Assembly: GCF_000413935.1 (NCBI RefSeq)
Contig: NZ_KE340381.1
Span: 261,209-325,208 of the forward strand
Source of the DNA: Acinetobacter colistiniresistens
GTDB taxonomy: Bacteria; Pseudomonadota; Gammaproteobacteria; Pseudomonadales; Moraxellaceae
Direction of reading: 5' to 3'
DNA: 64,000 nt
Part shown: positions 35,899-44,812 of the stretch, piece by piece
Layout: every line of letters starts with the position of its first letter
Numbering within the stretch: position 1 is the stretch's first letter
Position numbers and translations under genes: made by a program
Notes under the pieces: model-generated
What the model was told of the DNA's origin: nothing
Database searches by the model: none
The model's input: the letters and a program-made list of their open reading frames with translations, nothing else

Positions 35899-36771
35899 AT
35901 GTTTGATCACATTGCCTTTGATACACCTTATCAAACATTGCAACTTCCCCAGCCTGTTCAACTGACCATCAAACGCCTTGACCTGATTCATCCCCAGATT
36001 TCGGGCAATAAGTTTTTTAAACTCAAATACAACCTCTTGGCAGCACAACAGCAAGGTTTTTCTCAAGTCCTCACTTTTGGCGGTGCATTTTCCAATCATA
36101 TTGCAGCAACGGCTTATGCAGCTCAACGCTTTGGCTTTCAAAGTATTGGCATCATTCGTGGTCAAGAACTTGCGACCCAAGACTTAAATCCTACTCTACA
36201 AACAGCGCAAGATTTTGGCATGCAACTGCATTTTGTCAGCCGAGCCGAATATCGTCTGCGCCATGAAGTGGAATATTTACAACAACTTCAACAGCAATAT
36301 CCTCAAGCCTTTATTATTCCAGAGGGTGGAAGCAATTCCCTTGCCATTCAAGGGACACAGGAAATCCTCTCCCCTGATGATTTAGAAAATTATGACGTAA
36401 TTTGTTGTGCTGTGGGTACTGGTGGAACTCTTGCAGGCATCATTGAAAGCAGTTCAGATCACCAGCACATTTTAGGCTTTTCAGCCTTGAAAGGTGATTT
36501 TCTCAAACAGGACATTCAACAATGGACTGATAAAAGCAATTGGTCTTTAACCGATGCCTATTGTGGTGGCGGCTATGCCAAAACCACACCTGAATTATTG
36601 AAATTTATTCAAAATTTTGAGCAAAAATATCAAATTCCACTCGAACACATTTATACAGGTAAAATGATAATGGGACTTCTTGATTTAATCCAGCACAATC
36701 ATTTCCCTGCCCACACTCGAATCCTGGCCATTCATACAGGTGGGTTGCAAGGAAAGCTTAAAGCATATTAA
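35899..36771 (+). CDS. D-cysteine desulfhydrase / ACC deaminase-family PLP enzyme
   Basis: 290-aa fold-type II PLP protein. The presumed cofactor lysine is K41 in SGNKFFKLKYNLL; FGGAFSNHIAATAY follows (residues about 60-73) and AVGTGGTLAGIIE is the phosphate-binding loop. Family members open D-cysteine to pyruvate, sulfide and ammonia or act on ACC; the two cannot be separated by eye, though most gammaproteobacterial members are D-cysteine desulfhydrase-like. There is no good Shine-Dalgarno before the ATG. It is followed 53 bases later by the YhiN-type flavoprotein. Confidence 0.88.
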   Translation: MFDHIAFDTPYQTLQLPQPVQLTIKRLDLIHPQISGNKFFKLKYNLLAAQQQGFSQVLTFGGAFSNHIAATAYAAQRFGFQSIGIIRGQELATQDLNPTLQTAQDFGMQLHFVSRAEYRLRHEVEYLQQLQQQYPQAFIIPEGGSNSLAIQGTQEILSPDDLENYDVICCAVGTGGTLAGIIESSSDHQHILGFSALKGDFLKQDIQQWTDKSNWSLTDAYCGGGYAKTTPELLKFIQNFEQKYQIPLEHIYTGKMIMGLLDLIQHNHFPAHTRILAIHTGGLQGKLKAY

Positions 36772-36824
36772 AACCCCCACAAATCTTTTATAATTGCTCG
36801 CTTTTCGTCTACCGAGTAATCCTC

Positions 36825-38021
36825 ATGGTTCATCAAGTTGATGTTGTTGTTTTAGGTGCAGGTGCATCAGGCTTGATGTTGGCTGCAGAGGCTGGTAAAC
36901 GTGGACGTTCCGTTGTCGTATTAGAAAAAGCCAATAAAGTAGGTAAAAAGATTCTAATGTCTGGTGGTGGCAAGTGTAACTTCACTAACCTAGATGTTGA
37001 ACCTTCAAATTATATTTCTGAAAATCCACACTTTGTTATTTCAGCGCTCACTCGTTACACCAACTGGGATTTTATTGGTTTGGTCTGCGAATATGGTATT
37101 GAATATGAAGAACGTAAACACGGTCAGCTATTTACAATCAAAGGTGCAAAAGAAATCCTCGAACTTTTACTTGCAGAGTGCAATAAAGCGAAACAGGTTC
37201 AGATTCAGACCCATTGCGAAGTACAACGCATAACAGCACAAACAGATTCAGGTTTTATCATTGAAACCAATCAAGGCACTTATCACTGTGAATCTCTCGT
37301 TGTGGCGACTGGTGGCTTATCTATTCCAACACTAGGAGGCTCTGGTTTTGGATATGAACTTGCTCAACAGTTTGGACACCATGTTTTTCCTACCCGTGCG
37401 GGTCTAGTCCCCTTCACCTTTTCGGACCATTTTAAAGAAGTCACAACACGCTTAAGTGGTAATGCTTTAGATGCAACACTGGTGAATGATCGCCATCAAT
37501 TTACTGAAGCTTTGTTGTTTACTCATCGAGGCTTAAGTGGACCAAGTTCATTACAGCTCTCAAATTATTGGCATGTGGGTGAAAGCTTTAAAATTGATTT
37601 TTTCCCGAGCCAAGATTTAGTTCAATTCTTCAAGGAAAAGAAAAAGTCGCAACCCAAAGTTATGCTCAGAACTTTGCTCAGTGAATTCACGGCGAAAAGT
37701 ATCGTGCTTGAGCTACAACAACTAATTTGGGCGGAACAAAGTGAAACTGCGATTGGCAATTTTAGCGATTTACAACTAGAGCAAATTGCTGATCAATTGC
37801 ACGCCTTTTCTGTTAAACCATCTGGAACTGAAGGATATCGTACTGCTGAAGTCACATTAGGCGGCGTAGACACTAGCGAAGTTTCTTCAAAAACCATGGA
37901 AAGTAAAAAGCAGAAAGGCTTATATTTTATCGGTGAAGTACTCGATGTAACAGGTCATTTGGGAGGATATAACTTCCAATGGGCATGGTCTTCGGCTCAA
38001 GCAGCGGCTCAATTTGTTTAG
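36825..38021 (+). CDS. YhiN/HI0933-family flavoprotein
   Basis: 398-aa protein with an N-terminal FAD-binding loop VLGAGASGLMLAAEAG (residues 9-24), then GKKILMSGGGKCNFTN, VVATGGLSIPTLGGSGFGYELAQQFGH, and the C-terminal family signature GEVLDVTGHLGGYNFQWAWSSAQAAAQF. These features define the HI0933 group of aminoacetone-oxidase-like/NAD(P)/FAD-dependent oxidoreductases, whose physiological reaction is unclear. Probably co-transcribed with the PLP enzyme. Confidence 0.93.
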   Translation: MVHQVDVVVLGAGASGLMLAAEAGKRGRSVVVLEKANKVGKKILMSGGGKCNFTNLDVEPSNYISENPHFVISALTRYTNWDFIGLVCEYGIEYEERKHGQLFTIKGAKEILELLLAECNKAKQVQIQTHCEVQRITAQTDSGFIIETNQGTYHCESLVVATGGLSIPTLGGSGFGYELAQQFGHHVFPTRAGLVPFTFSDHFKEVTTRLSGNALDATLVNDRHQFTEALLFTHRGLSGPSSLQLSNYWHVGESFKIDFFPSQDLVQFFKEKKKSQPKVMLRTLLSEFTAKSIVLELQQLIWAEQSETAIGNFSDLQLEQIADQLHAFSVKPSGTEGYRTAEVTLGGVDTSEVSSKTMESKKQKGLYFIGEVLDVTGHLGGYNFQWAWSSAQAAAQFV

Positions 38022-38056
38022 TTCACTTAACACATTAAGCCGATTGCTAAATAACA

Positions 38057-38236
38057 CTAAGCATGATGATCTGAAGAGTTAGCAGCTTCTGTAGAAGATA
38101 CTTTTTGAGTATTTTTAATTGGTTTTTCTTTAGCTGTATTTGATTTCGCAACAACAAATTTGTACGCACTCGCCAAAAAACCTACAGTAATACCTGCAAT
38201 AATAATCGGTGCAAATACGCGATTTGGCCTCTTCAT
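38057..38236 (-). CDS. Small single-pass membrane protein (59 aa)
   Basis: A 59-codon ORF on the minus strand starting ATG 38236, with a strong GGAGAG ribosome-binding site seven bases upstream. The product has a basic start (MKRPNRVF), one hydrophobic helix (APIIIAGITVGFLASAYKFVV), then a hydrophilic Lys/Ser/Thr tail ending SSDHHA. No other gene occupies this gap. Function unknown. Confidence 0.65.
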   Translation of the reverse strand: MKRPNRVFAPIIIAGITVGFLASAYKFVVAKSNTAKEKPIKNTQKVSSTEAANSSDHHA

Positions 38237-38437
38237 TTCACTCTCCTCTATAGAATTTTTATTTAGAGACTATTGATACTTTATCTATTAATGAATTGCT
38301 TTTCAGGTCAAATTTTTGATTAATCCTATTAAACTACAGTCATATGTACCCTAAAATTCAGTTTTAAGTCTCGTTTTTCTAAAATATGCCCTAATCACGA
38401 TATAGATAAAAACTCAATAATGCTTATACAAACAAAA

Positions 38438-38461
38438 CGACCACCCTTCTTAGAGTGGTCG
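38438..38461. terminator. Hairpin downstream of the MscS-like gene
   Basis: CGACCAC, loop of 10, GTGGTCG. On the minus strand it is followed by TTTTGTTT, consistent with a terminator for the gene ending at 38493. Confidence 0.7.
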
Positions 38462-38492
38462 AATTGGTTCAAAAAATCAAAGATTATTTTTA

Positions 38493-40055
38493 CTATTCAT
38501 CCGAATAAGGTGGGGTCGGTGGTGTTATTGGTGGTACCGAATGACTTGGTGTGATTTCTTTATCTAACGGATTTGGCTGTTTCGCTTCATTCTCTGCCTT
38601 ATCTAATAAACCTGTCAATAAGCGTTCTGCAGGTTGACGACCACCTAAACCAAATGCCAAGGCAAAAGCAACTGCAACTGAACCAAGCGTCAAACCAAAA
38701 GCCAAATTCACAATGGAATCCGCAATACCCATAGCTTTTAGACCCATCGCAATCACTAAGCCCATAATTAAAATACGAACTAGGTTTGCTAACCAACGTG
38801 AACTATTGTATTCACCGCGTTGTACCACATTAGCCACGACATTGGCGAGCCAGAATCCAATCACCAAAATGACTGCACCCAATAAAATACTTGCACCAAA
38901 ATGAATAAACATCGCAATCAGAACACTTACTTGCTCTAAGCCAAGACGGTTCGCAGCTTCAGAGATTGCAAACAACATGGTAAAAAATACAATCAAATAA
39001 CCGATCAGATCAGAAATACGTGTTTGTCCAAGGAATCGTTGCAAATCAAGCTTCATTGGAATTTCATCAATTCCCGCCCCTGAAATCAGTTCAGCGACTA
39101 AACGTCCAACAAAACGAGAAACAATATAAGCAACGATTAGAATTAAACCAGCTGCAATAATTTGTGGAATTGCATACATAATTTCATTCAACATCGCGGT
39201 TGCGGGTTGAGAAATCGCTTGGATTCCTAAAGCTTCAAATGCCACAATCAACGCTGTGATGACAATAATTGCAAACACAAATGAGCCTAAAAATTTCGAT
39301 ATATTTGAGTTTTTAAATAATCCTACTTTTTCAGCTTGCGTTTGTAATCCCAAGCTATTACCTAATCCCTCGACAATACCGCGCACAATCTTGGCGAGAA
39401 TATAACCTACAAAAAGGATCACACCCGCAATAAACAAATTAGGCAGATAAGCAATCGCTTCGTTTACCATGTTTTGTACAGGAATCAGCAGTCCTGTTAA
39501 ACCTAAAATAGACAGCACAATTGGTAGAAATAGTAATAAAACCAACCAGTAAAAAATTTCTGCGATATTACTACTTAAAGCGTTAACACCAACTTCACTG
39601 CTTAGCTTCTCATCTAATTCTGTTCTAGATAATACATTGGTCAATCCAGCACGTACCAAACGCGCCACAATCCAACCAATAAATCCTACTGCAACGGCTG
39701 CAAATAAGTTTGGTATATAAGCAAGTACTCGTCCTACCATATTGCTAAACGGGTCACTTACACCACTAATATTTAAAACATTGAGTGAGCCAACCACAGC
39801 GAGAATCATAACAAACCAAAACACCAATTTAGAAACCAAGTTTTCAATATTGGGCGTACGATCAGTTACCGAAGATAACTTGTGATTGGTACCAACCTTT
39901 TGCAATAGCCGCTTTACACCTGCGGCAATGATTAAGGCAATAATCCAACCCACTAGTAAGATCATAATTGCCGCTAAAATTGGGTGAAACTGGTCCCAAT
40001 AATACATTGCGTTGAATCCTCCTCTCTGGGAGGGATCAGTAAAGTATTCATTCAT
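38493..40055 (-). CDS. Large MscS-like membrane protein with repeated TM helices
   Basis: 520-aa inner-membrane protein with at least ten hydrophobic helices. A helix-loop unit recurs about four times: IPNLFAAVAVGFIGWIVARLVRAG, LPNLFIAGVILFVGYILAKIVRG, IPQIIAAGLILIVAYIVSRFVGR and FGASILLGAVILVIGFWLANVVANVVQRG. It matches the conserved TM-helix repeat of the mechanosensitive-channel-like family. A Gly/Ala-rich stretch FALAFGLGGRQPAERLL near the C terminus is similar to the MscS pore end, but the beta domain of true MscS is not seen. The tail is Pro-rich (TPSHSVPPITPPTPPYSDE). An AAGGA ribosome-binding site precedes the ATG. A channel role is probable, not proven. Confidence 0.85.
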   Translation of the reverse strand: MNEYFTDPSQRGGFNAMYYWDQFHPILAAIMILLVGWIIALIIAAGVKRLLQKVGTNHKLSSVTDRTPNIENLVSKLVFWFVMILAVVGSLNVLNISGVSDPFSNMVGRVLAYIPNLFAAVAVGFIGWIVARLVRAGLTNVLSRTELDEKLSSEVGVNALSSNIAEIFYWLVLLLFLPIVLSILGLTGLLIPVQNMVNEAIAYLPNLFIAGVILFVGYILAKIVRGIVEGLGNSLGLQTQAEKVGLFKNSNISKFLGSFVFAIIVITALIVAFEALGIQAISQPATAMLNEIMYAIPQIIAAGLILIVAYIVSRFVGRLVAELISGAGIDEIPMKLDLQRFLGQTRISDLIGYLIVFFTMLFAISEAANRLGLEQVSVLIAMFIHFGASILLGAVILVIGFWLANVVANVVQRGEYNSSRWLANLVRILIMGLVIAMGLKAMGIADSIVNLAFGLTLGSVAVAFALAFGLGGRQPAERLLTGLLDKAENEAKQPNPLDKEITPSHSVPPITPPTPPYSDE

Positions 40056-40214
40056 GTGTTGTTATCCTTATGTTGTGTTTTAAAATTAATCAAAGCACCC
40101 ATGATCGCTCTATAACCAAGAACATAACTTATGGATGCCTCAACCTTAATTTTTGTCTATTTTCCAATCAACAAGCGGCAGCACTAATACAACAAAAAGT
40201 CCGCATAATTTTGC

Positions 40215-40249
40215 AAAAAAACTCATTGATTCACACCAATGAGTTTTTT
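40215..40249. terminator. Hairpin downstream of the 67-aa membrane gene
   Basis: AAAAAAACTCATTG and CAATGAGTTTTTT pair over an eight-base loop, with A and T runs on both sides. It can terminate the minus-strand gene at 40284-40487. Confidence 0.8.
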
Positions 40250-40283
40250 CAATTCAACAGGTTTTGGTCTAAAAATAAACGAT

Positions 40284-40487
40284 CTAGGCATCCAAAAGTA
40301 CCGACTGCATATGAGACAGTATTGCCTGTGCAGTTGGATTCGCTGAATGATCCGCGACCATATAAACAAGAAGTGCAATTAGGAAAACCCCCACAATGAT
40401 CAACATATAAACGGGTAGTTTCCTTTTCTTTGCAATTTCCTCTCGACTCGCCACATGAGGTTGTGGCTTACTAAAATCATGCATCAT
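40284..40487 (-). CDS. Small single-pass membrane protein
   Basis: 67 aa from ATG 40487, chosen because a GAGG ribosome-binding site lies about seven bases upstream; the ATG four codons earlier overlaps that site. A hydrophilic N terminus (MMHDFSKPQPHVASREEIAKKRK) precedes one hydrophobic helix (LPVYMLIIVGVFLIALLVYMVA) and a short tail. No known family. Confidence 0.65.
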   Translation of the reverse strand: MMHDFSKPQPHVASREEIAKKRKLPVYMLIIVGVFLIALLVYMVADHSANPTAQAILSHMQSVLLDA

Positions 40488-40690
40488 AGCAGCCCTCATC
40501 CTTTTATTTGTTAGGCTTTTATCTTAGCAATACTCAATGTTGCATTGTGTGAAAAAGCTTCGGACTATCGTTGCTGTGTTTGCAGAACTCTACTTTTTTT
40601 ATTTATTTTTTTGTTTAAAATATAGTCGGTTTTAGAATACGCTAAAAATAAGCTATACTAGTCTGCTTCGTTTTTCATATGTTTTGCTTT

Positions 40691-41113
40691 ATGTCCTATA
40701 GTCAACAAAGTGTTTCTCTTGATTTAGACACGGATGTTACTCATCAATGTTTTTTACATCACACACGTGATGAACATTTAATAGGAATTATTGAGTTCAA
40801 TAAGCCAAGCTATATCTTAAAGTGGGGAGATTTAGAATACTTCCGTCGTCGTACTGAAGAATTCTCCGTCATGCCTTTACCTGATTGTGTAAATGCAATG
40901 ATTATCGATATTCGAAATGTACAACCTTTTTTAGACAATGAAGTGCCTATTTTACCTTGGCGCCTACTCGAAGAAGATTGCCCTGTTCGCCTTGTTGTTC
41001 CTCAAGACCGTTTAGAACATTATATCGGTATTTTTGAACCGACATGGCTGAACACTGATGTCGATACTGCCATTCAAGAAATCCGTGAATTTATGGATAT
41101 GTTTGTACATTAA
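40691..41113 (+). CDS. Conserved hypothetical protein (STAS-like size)
   Basis: 140-aa cytosolic protein from ATG 40691 (an ATG four codons upstream is also in frame). Mixed alpha/beta with no cofactor motif; the C terminus TWLNTDVDTAIQEIREFMDMFVH and the internal NAMIIDIRNVQPFL recall a SpoIIAA/STAS-like fold but this is weak. It is convergent with fpr. Function not recognised. Confidence 0.65.
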   Translation: MSYSQQSVSLDLDTDVTHQCFLHHTRDEHLIGIIEFNKPSYILKWGDLEYFRRRTEEFSVMPLPDCVNAMIIDIRNVQPFLDNEVPILPWRLLEEDCPVRLVVPQDRLEHYIGIFEPTWLNTDVDTAIQEIREFMDMFVH

Positions 41114-41133
41114 GACATATCCATACCATACGA

Positions 41134-41895
41134 CTACCAATAATTCTCTACTGCAATATTACCTTCACCACGACGATTCATCGTTAAACCTCGTTGTTTA
41201 AGTGCCTCTTTTGTATCCTCAACCATCTGAGGATTACCACACAACATCACATGACTACTGGCAGGGTTCAAAGCTAATCCTGCTGCGTTTTCTAATTCGC
41301 CATTACCAATTAAAATTGGGAGTCGATCATGTAATGCGGCTTGGGGATCACGGGTAATAATCGGAATGAATTTAAATCCTGAATGCCCTTCACCAAATGA
41401 TGCTGCGATTTCTTCAATACGTTCCACATAAGCCAACTCAGACTCTGTGCGGACGCTATAAACAAGATGAATATGTTTATATTTATTCCAAGTTTCAAAG
41501 TCTTGTAACATGCATAGAAATGGTGCAAGTCCAGTACCAGTCCCCAATAGCCAAAGATCTTGCGGTAAAGGTTGTTGATACCTTGCCAAAGTCAAATAAC
41601 CATAAGATATTTTATCTAAATAAAGTTCATCACCGACTTTAAGGTGTTGCAAATTTGACGTAAATGCACCATCGGGAACAACAATCGAAAAGAATTCTAA
41701 AGTTTCATCAAAGGGTGAAGAAACAACAGAATAAGCTCTTACAACTAACTCACCATCAACCATTAAACCAATTCGCGCAAACTGCCCTGCTGTAAATTTA
41801 AAATGAGCGGGTCGAGTCATGGTGAAACTAAAAAGATTGTGAGCCCAACGATGAACAGATAGAACTTTTTCTACGCTAAATTTTTCAATTGACAT
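41134..41895 (-). CDS. fpr: Ferredoxin/flavodoxin--NADP+ reductase
   Basis: 253-aa flavoenzyme passing electrons between NADPH and ferredoxin or flavodoxin. The FAD-binding RAYSVVSS is at residues 53-60, the NADP-binding GTGTGLAPF at 118-126, and HVMLCGNPQMVED near the C terminus; the chain ends VENYW, with the aromatic tail typical of the bacterial subclass. It is divergent from a LysR regulator, the fpr-finR arrangement known in Pseudomonas, where FinR activates fpr under oxidative stress. Confidence 0.94.
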   Translation of the reverse strand: MSIEKFSVEKVLSVHRWAHNLFSFTMTRPAHFKFTAGQFARIGLMVDGELVVRAYSVVSSPFDETLEFFSIVVPDGAFTSNLQHLKVGDELYLDKISYGYLTLARYQQPLPQDLWLLGTGTGLAPFLCMLQDFETWNKYKHIHLVYSVRTESELAYVERIEEIAASFGEGHSGFKFIPIITRDPQAALHDRLPILIGNGELENAAGLALNPASSHVMLCGNPQMVEDTKEALKQRGLTMNRRGEGNIAVENYW

Positions 41896-41979
41896 GATTT
41901 GAACGTGGCACGAAACAGTAGGCTCATGTTAGCATGATCGAATAATTGATGGATACTCAAAACATTAAGGCTATTTAAC

Positions 41980-42864
41980 ATGCGCATGACCTTACGCCAA
42001 TTGGCTGTTTTCGTGGCGGTTGCACAAGAAGGAACTGTAACCAAAGCGAGTGATGCTGTCAGACTGACACAAAGTGCAGCAAGTATGGCTTTAGCTGATT
42101 TAGAAGATGGCTTAGGTGCGCCTTTATTTGACCGTTTAGGTAAGCGTTTACAACTGAATGATTTGGGGCGTTTTTTATTGCCTCAAGCTTTAGAAATTTT
42201 AGGTCGCTGCGAATCGTTTGAACAAGCTGCTAAAGGTGAACTGCAAAGCATTGATTTACGTTTAGGTGCAACCTTAACGATCAGTGATTATTTAATGCCT
42301 GATCTCATGGCTGAATTTTTACAGCATCATCCTCAAGCCCATCTTCAATTACAAGTCGGCAATACTCGCCAAATGATTGAAGCAGTGAATCAATTTCAGC
42401 TTGATTTAGCCTTGATCGAAGGTTCTTGTCATTTGCCTCAATTACAATGTATTCATTGGCGAGATGATGAGCTTGCAGTCTGCTGTGCACCTGATCATCC
42501 TCTAGCAAAGTTAGATCGCCCAATTACACCAGCAGATTTCCATGAGGTTGAATGGATTTTACGTGAAGAAGGCTCAGGCACACGTGAAGTTTTTGACAAT
42601 GCGATTTTACAAGATCTACCAGATGCTAATATCCGTTTAACCCTCGGTCATAACGAAGCAATTTTAAAAATTGTTGCTGGTGGTTTGGGCATGTCTTGTG
42701 TTTCAAGACTCGCGATTGAACCGCTGGAAGAGAAAGGTCAATTGGTTATTCTTAATACACCTTATTGGCAATTAACTCGTCCATTGTACATGTTAGTGCA
42801 TCGTCAAAAATACCAAGGTCCTGGACTCAAAGCCTTTTTACATTTTTGTGAAGATCAGGTTTAA
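41980..42864 (+). CDS. LysR-family regulator, probably FinR-like
   Basis: 294-aa regulator. Winged helix at residues 1-60 with MRMTLRQLAVFVAVAQEGTV and LTQSAASMALADLEDGLGAPLFDR, followed by a periplasmic-binding-protein-like effector domain. Its position, divergent from fpr with 84 bases between starts, and its sequence look like FinR of Pseudomonas. The name is an inference from synteny and remembered similarity. An AAGG site precedes the start. Confidence 0.85.
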   Translation: MRMTLRQLAVFVAVAQEGTVTKASDAVRLTQSAASMALADLEDGLGAPLFDRLGKRLQLNDLGRFLLPQALEILGRCESFEQAAKGELQSIDLRLGATLTISDYLMPDLMAEFLQHHPQAHLQLQVGNTRQMIEAVNQFQLDLALIEGSCHLPQLQCIHWRDDELAVCCAPDHPLAKLDRPITPADFHEVEWILREEGSGTREVFDNAILQDLPDANIRLTLGHNEAILKIVAGGLGMSCVSRLAIEPLEEKGQLVILNTPYWQLTRPLYMLVHRQKYQGPGLKAFLHFCEDQV

Positions 42865-42873
42865 GCCCAACCT

Positions 42874-43581
42874 TTATCTTCCAAATTGTCGTTCACATGG
42901 TTCACCATCATTGTTTCCATCCATTTGTGTATTTGGACAATTTCTTACAAACCAACGTGCCTCTTCAAGTGATCGCATTTGAGAACAGTGAGTTCGCCCA
43001 TCACAACTAAATTGGGTTTGCGCGGTGGCAGCTTGCTGTTCTAATCGTTTTTGATCATGGTGTACTGGTGGTGTTGGTATTGCTTTTAAAGCTTGCTCCG
43101 TTTTTTCAGATAACTTTACTTCAGGTAAATCACCCAAAGCCTGACGCTGAGCCTCCACAATCCTCTTTTGCTCTTCAATCAACTGCGCTGCTTTTAACCT
43201 TTGTGACTGTTGATAAGACTGATATTTTTGAAATACCAATCCCATTAGAACTGCAATAATGACCAGACCCACAATCGTAAAAGTAATCCCCTTTTTATTT
43301 AATGGAGGATTATTCGGAACCACCACGCTCTGAGTGATTTCTTTTTGAATAGTGTGATTCACCAAATCTGAATGCTTTGAATCCAGCCGTACAATATTTA
43401 CAGCCTTAAACTTCCCTTTATCCTCAACCATCAGGAATTTAAGTCTTTCACCAACCTTGGGTTCGCCTGCTGCTTTGGGAAAAGCGGTAATATGAAAGAA
43501 GATATCTGCCTGCCCTTCAAGCGCTATAAAGCCAAACCCTTTTTCTGAATTATATTTTTTAATTTTACCTTCAACAAACAT
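42874..43581 (-). CDS. Cold-shock domain - membrane helix - Excalibur domain protein
   Basis: 235 aa from ATG 43581 ([20 protein letters not shown]), where the cold-shock domain begins; a longer frame starting at 43701 overlaps the upstream gene and lacks conservation-like sequence. Domains: cold-shock/OB fold (1-70) with the RNP1 motif KGFGFI, a spacer, one membrane helix (about 98-117, [20 protein letters not shown]), a Gln/Glu-rich coiled stretch, and a C-terminal Excalibur calcium-binding-like domain (about 191-235) with [38 protein letters not shown]. The OB fold is likely cytosolic and the Excalibur part periplasmic. Its upstream neighbour is a related cold-shock gene. Confidence 0.85.
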   Translation of the reverse strand: MFVEGKIKKYNSEKGFGFIALEGQADIFFHITAFPKAAGEPKVGERLKFLMVEDKGKFKAVNIVRLDSKHSDLVNHTIQKEITQSVVVPNNPPLNKKGITFTIVGLVIIAVLMGLVFQKYQSYQQSQRLKAAQLIEEQKRIVEAQRQALGDLPEVKLSEKTEQALKAIPTPPVHHDQKRLEQQAATAQTQFSCDGRTHCSQMRSLEEARWFVRNCPNTQMDGNNDGEPCERQFGR

Positions 43582-43657
43582 ATTTTTTTTCTCATTTGCA
43601 GAGCTTAATAGATCAATATGGAGATCAAAAAATTCTCTCCATATTTTATCTAGATGA

Positions 43658-43951
43658 TTAACGTCGAAAGTTTGATAACAATTCTGATGTAATCGATTCA
43701 TTATGAGCCAATATTTTATTTTTTTTAGTTTTTGCAGGATTCGGATCTACTCGTTCAATTTGGACTGCTTTAAATTTTCCATTATTTTCTAGGGCTACAA
43801 ATTTTACTTTTTCATTGCGTTTCGGCTCACCTTCCGATACAGGAAAATCTGAAATATGAAAAAAGATCTCGCCTTCAGCAGTTGCAATAAAACCAAACCC
43901 TTTGTCTGGATTATATTGTTTAACTTTTCCCTGATAAAATTCTTTTTTCAT
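43658..43951 (-). CDS. Cold-shock-domain protein
   Basis: 97 aa from ATG 43951, chosen because an AGGTG site lies upstream; a GTG three codons earlier is less likely. It has an OB fold with [21 protein letters not shown] and a short basic tail ([29 protein letters not shown]). It is closely related to the cold-shock domain of the next gene and likely arose by duplication; 76 bases separate the two. Nucleic-acid binding is expected. Confidence 0.87.
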   Translation of the reverse strand: MKKEFYQGKVKQYNPDKGFGFIATAEGEIFFHISDFPVSEGEPKRNEKVKFVALENNGKFKAVQIERVDPNPAKTKKNKILAHNESITSELLSNFRR

Positions 43952-43991
43952 GACATTCACCTAATTTTGCAAGTACTGCATTTCAGTATAT

Positions 43992-44051
43992 AAAAAAAGA
44001 GACTTTAAATCCTCCCCTGAAAACAGTACGGTTGGATTAAGTCTCTTTTTT
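43992..44051. terminator. Long imperfect hairpin downstream of upp
   Basis: AGAGACTTTAAATCC pairs with GGATTAAGTCTCT with a two-base bulge and a 21-base loop, flanked by A7 and T6. It follows the upp stop on the minus strand and ends before the cold-shock gene start, so it probably terminates upp. Confidence 0.75.
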
Positions 44052-44068
44052 AAGCATATTTTCAAAAA

Positions 44069-44704
44069 TTAATCTTTTTGAACACTACCAAAAATCTTAT
44101 CACCCGCATCACCAAGACCTGGAACGATATAGCCATCCTCATTCAGACCTTGGTCAATCGATGCCGTATAGATACGCACATCAGGGTGCGCAGCTTCTAC
44201 TTTTGCAACACCTTCAGGCGCAGCAACCAAAACCATAACACGTATATCTTTACAACCACTTGCTTTAAGCACATCAATTGCAGCAATAAGTGAATTACCC
44301 GTTGCCAGCATTGGATCAATAATCATCGCTAAGCGATTCGCAACATCAGGTACTAATTTTTTATAGTAAGTACGAACTTCTAAAGTCGCCTCATCACGCT
44401 CTAAGCCCAAGACACTCACTTTGGCACTTGGGATCAAGCTCAGTACGCCTTCAAGCATACCAATTCCAGCACGGAGAATCGGTACAATGGTAATCTTCTT
44501 ACCAGCAATACGTTGAGTCGAAACTTTACCTGCCCAACCATCAATTTCATGATCGACAACAGGAAGATCCTTAGTTGCTTCATAAGTGAGCAACATCGTG
44601 ACTTCTTGCGCCAATTCACGGAAGTTCTTTGTGCTAATGTCTGAACGGCGTAATAAACCAAGTTTATGACGAATAAGCGGATGGCGAATTTCTTGAATCG
44701 ACAC
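44069..44704 (-). CDS. upp: Uracil phosphoribosyltransferase
   Basis: Salvages uracil to UMP with PRPP. The start is GTG 44704 ([19 protein letters not shown]), where the family begins; the longer frame upstream runs through the nuo terminator. Length 211 aa is normal. The PRPP loop is [16 protein letters not shown], and the uracil-binding C-terminal stretch [21 protein letters not shown] is intact. Single gene between two hairpins. Confidence 0.95.
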   Translation of the reverse strand: MSIQEIRHPLIRHKLGLLRRSDISTKNFRELAQEVTMLLTYEATKDLPVVDHEIDGWAGKVSTQRIAGKKITIVPILRAGIGMLEGVLSLIPSAKVSVLGLERDEATLEVRTYYKKLVPDVANRLAMIIDPMLATGNSLIAAIDVLKASGCKDIRVMVLVAAPEGVAKVEAAHPDVRIYTASIDQGLNEDGYIVPGLGDAGDKIFGSVQKD

Positions 44705-44765
44705 GAGTAAGTACCTAACTAATATTAATCTTTGAGTATTATAGAGTGTTTTTTTACTCTTCATT

Positions 44766-44797
44766 AAAAAAAGCCCCCAAATTTTGGAGGCTTTTTT
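44766..44797. terminator. Terminator of the nuo operon
   Basis: Minus strand reads GCCTCCAAA, short loop, TTGGGGGC followed by a run of seven T, 16 bases after the nuoN stop. A/T flanks make it possibly bidirectional. Confidence 0.85.
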
Positions 44798-44812
44798 GTA
44801 CAAATCAAATCA

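Noticed and set aside
40070..40399. Plus-strand ORF between the MscS-like gene and the small membrane gene.
   Set aside because: It overlaps a clear terminator hairpin and the minus-strand membrane gene, and its residues do not look like a protein.
44704..44803. Longer reading frame for upp starting at 44803.
   Set aside because: The extension runs through the nuo terminator hairpin and its residues look non-coding; the family begins at [10 protein letters not shown].
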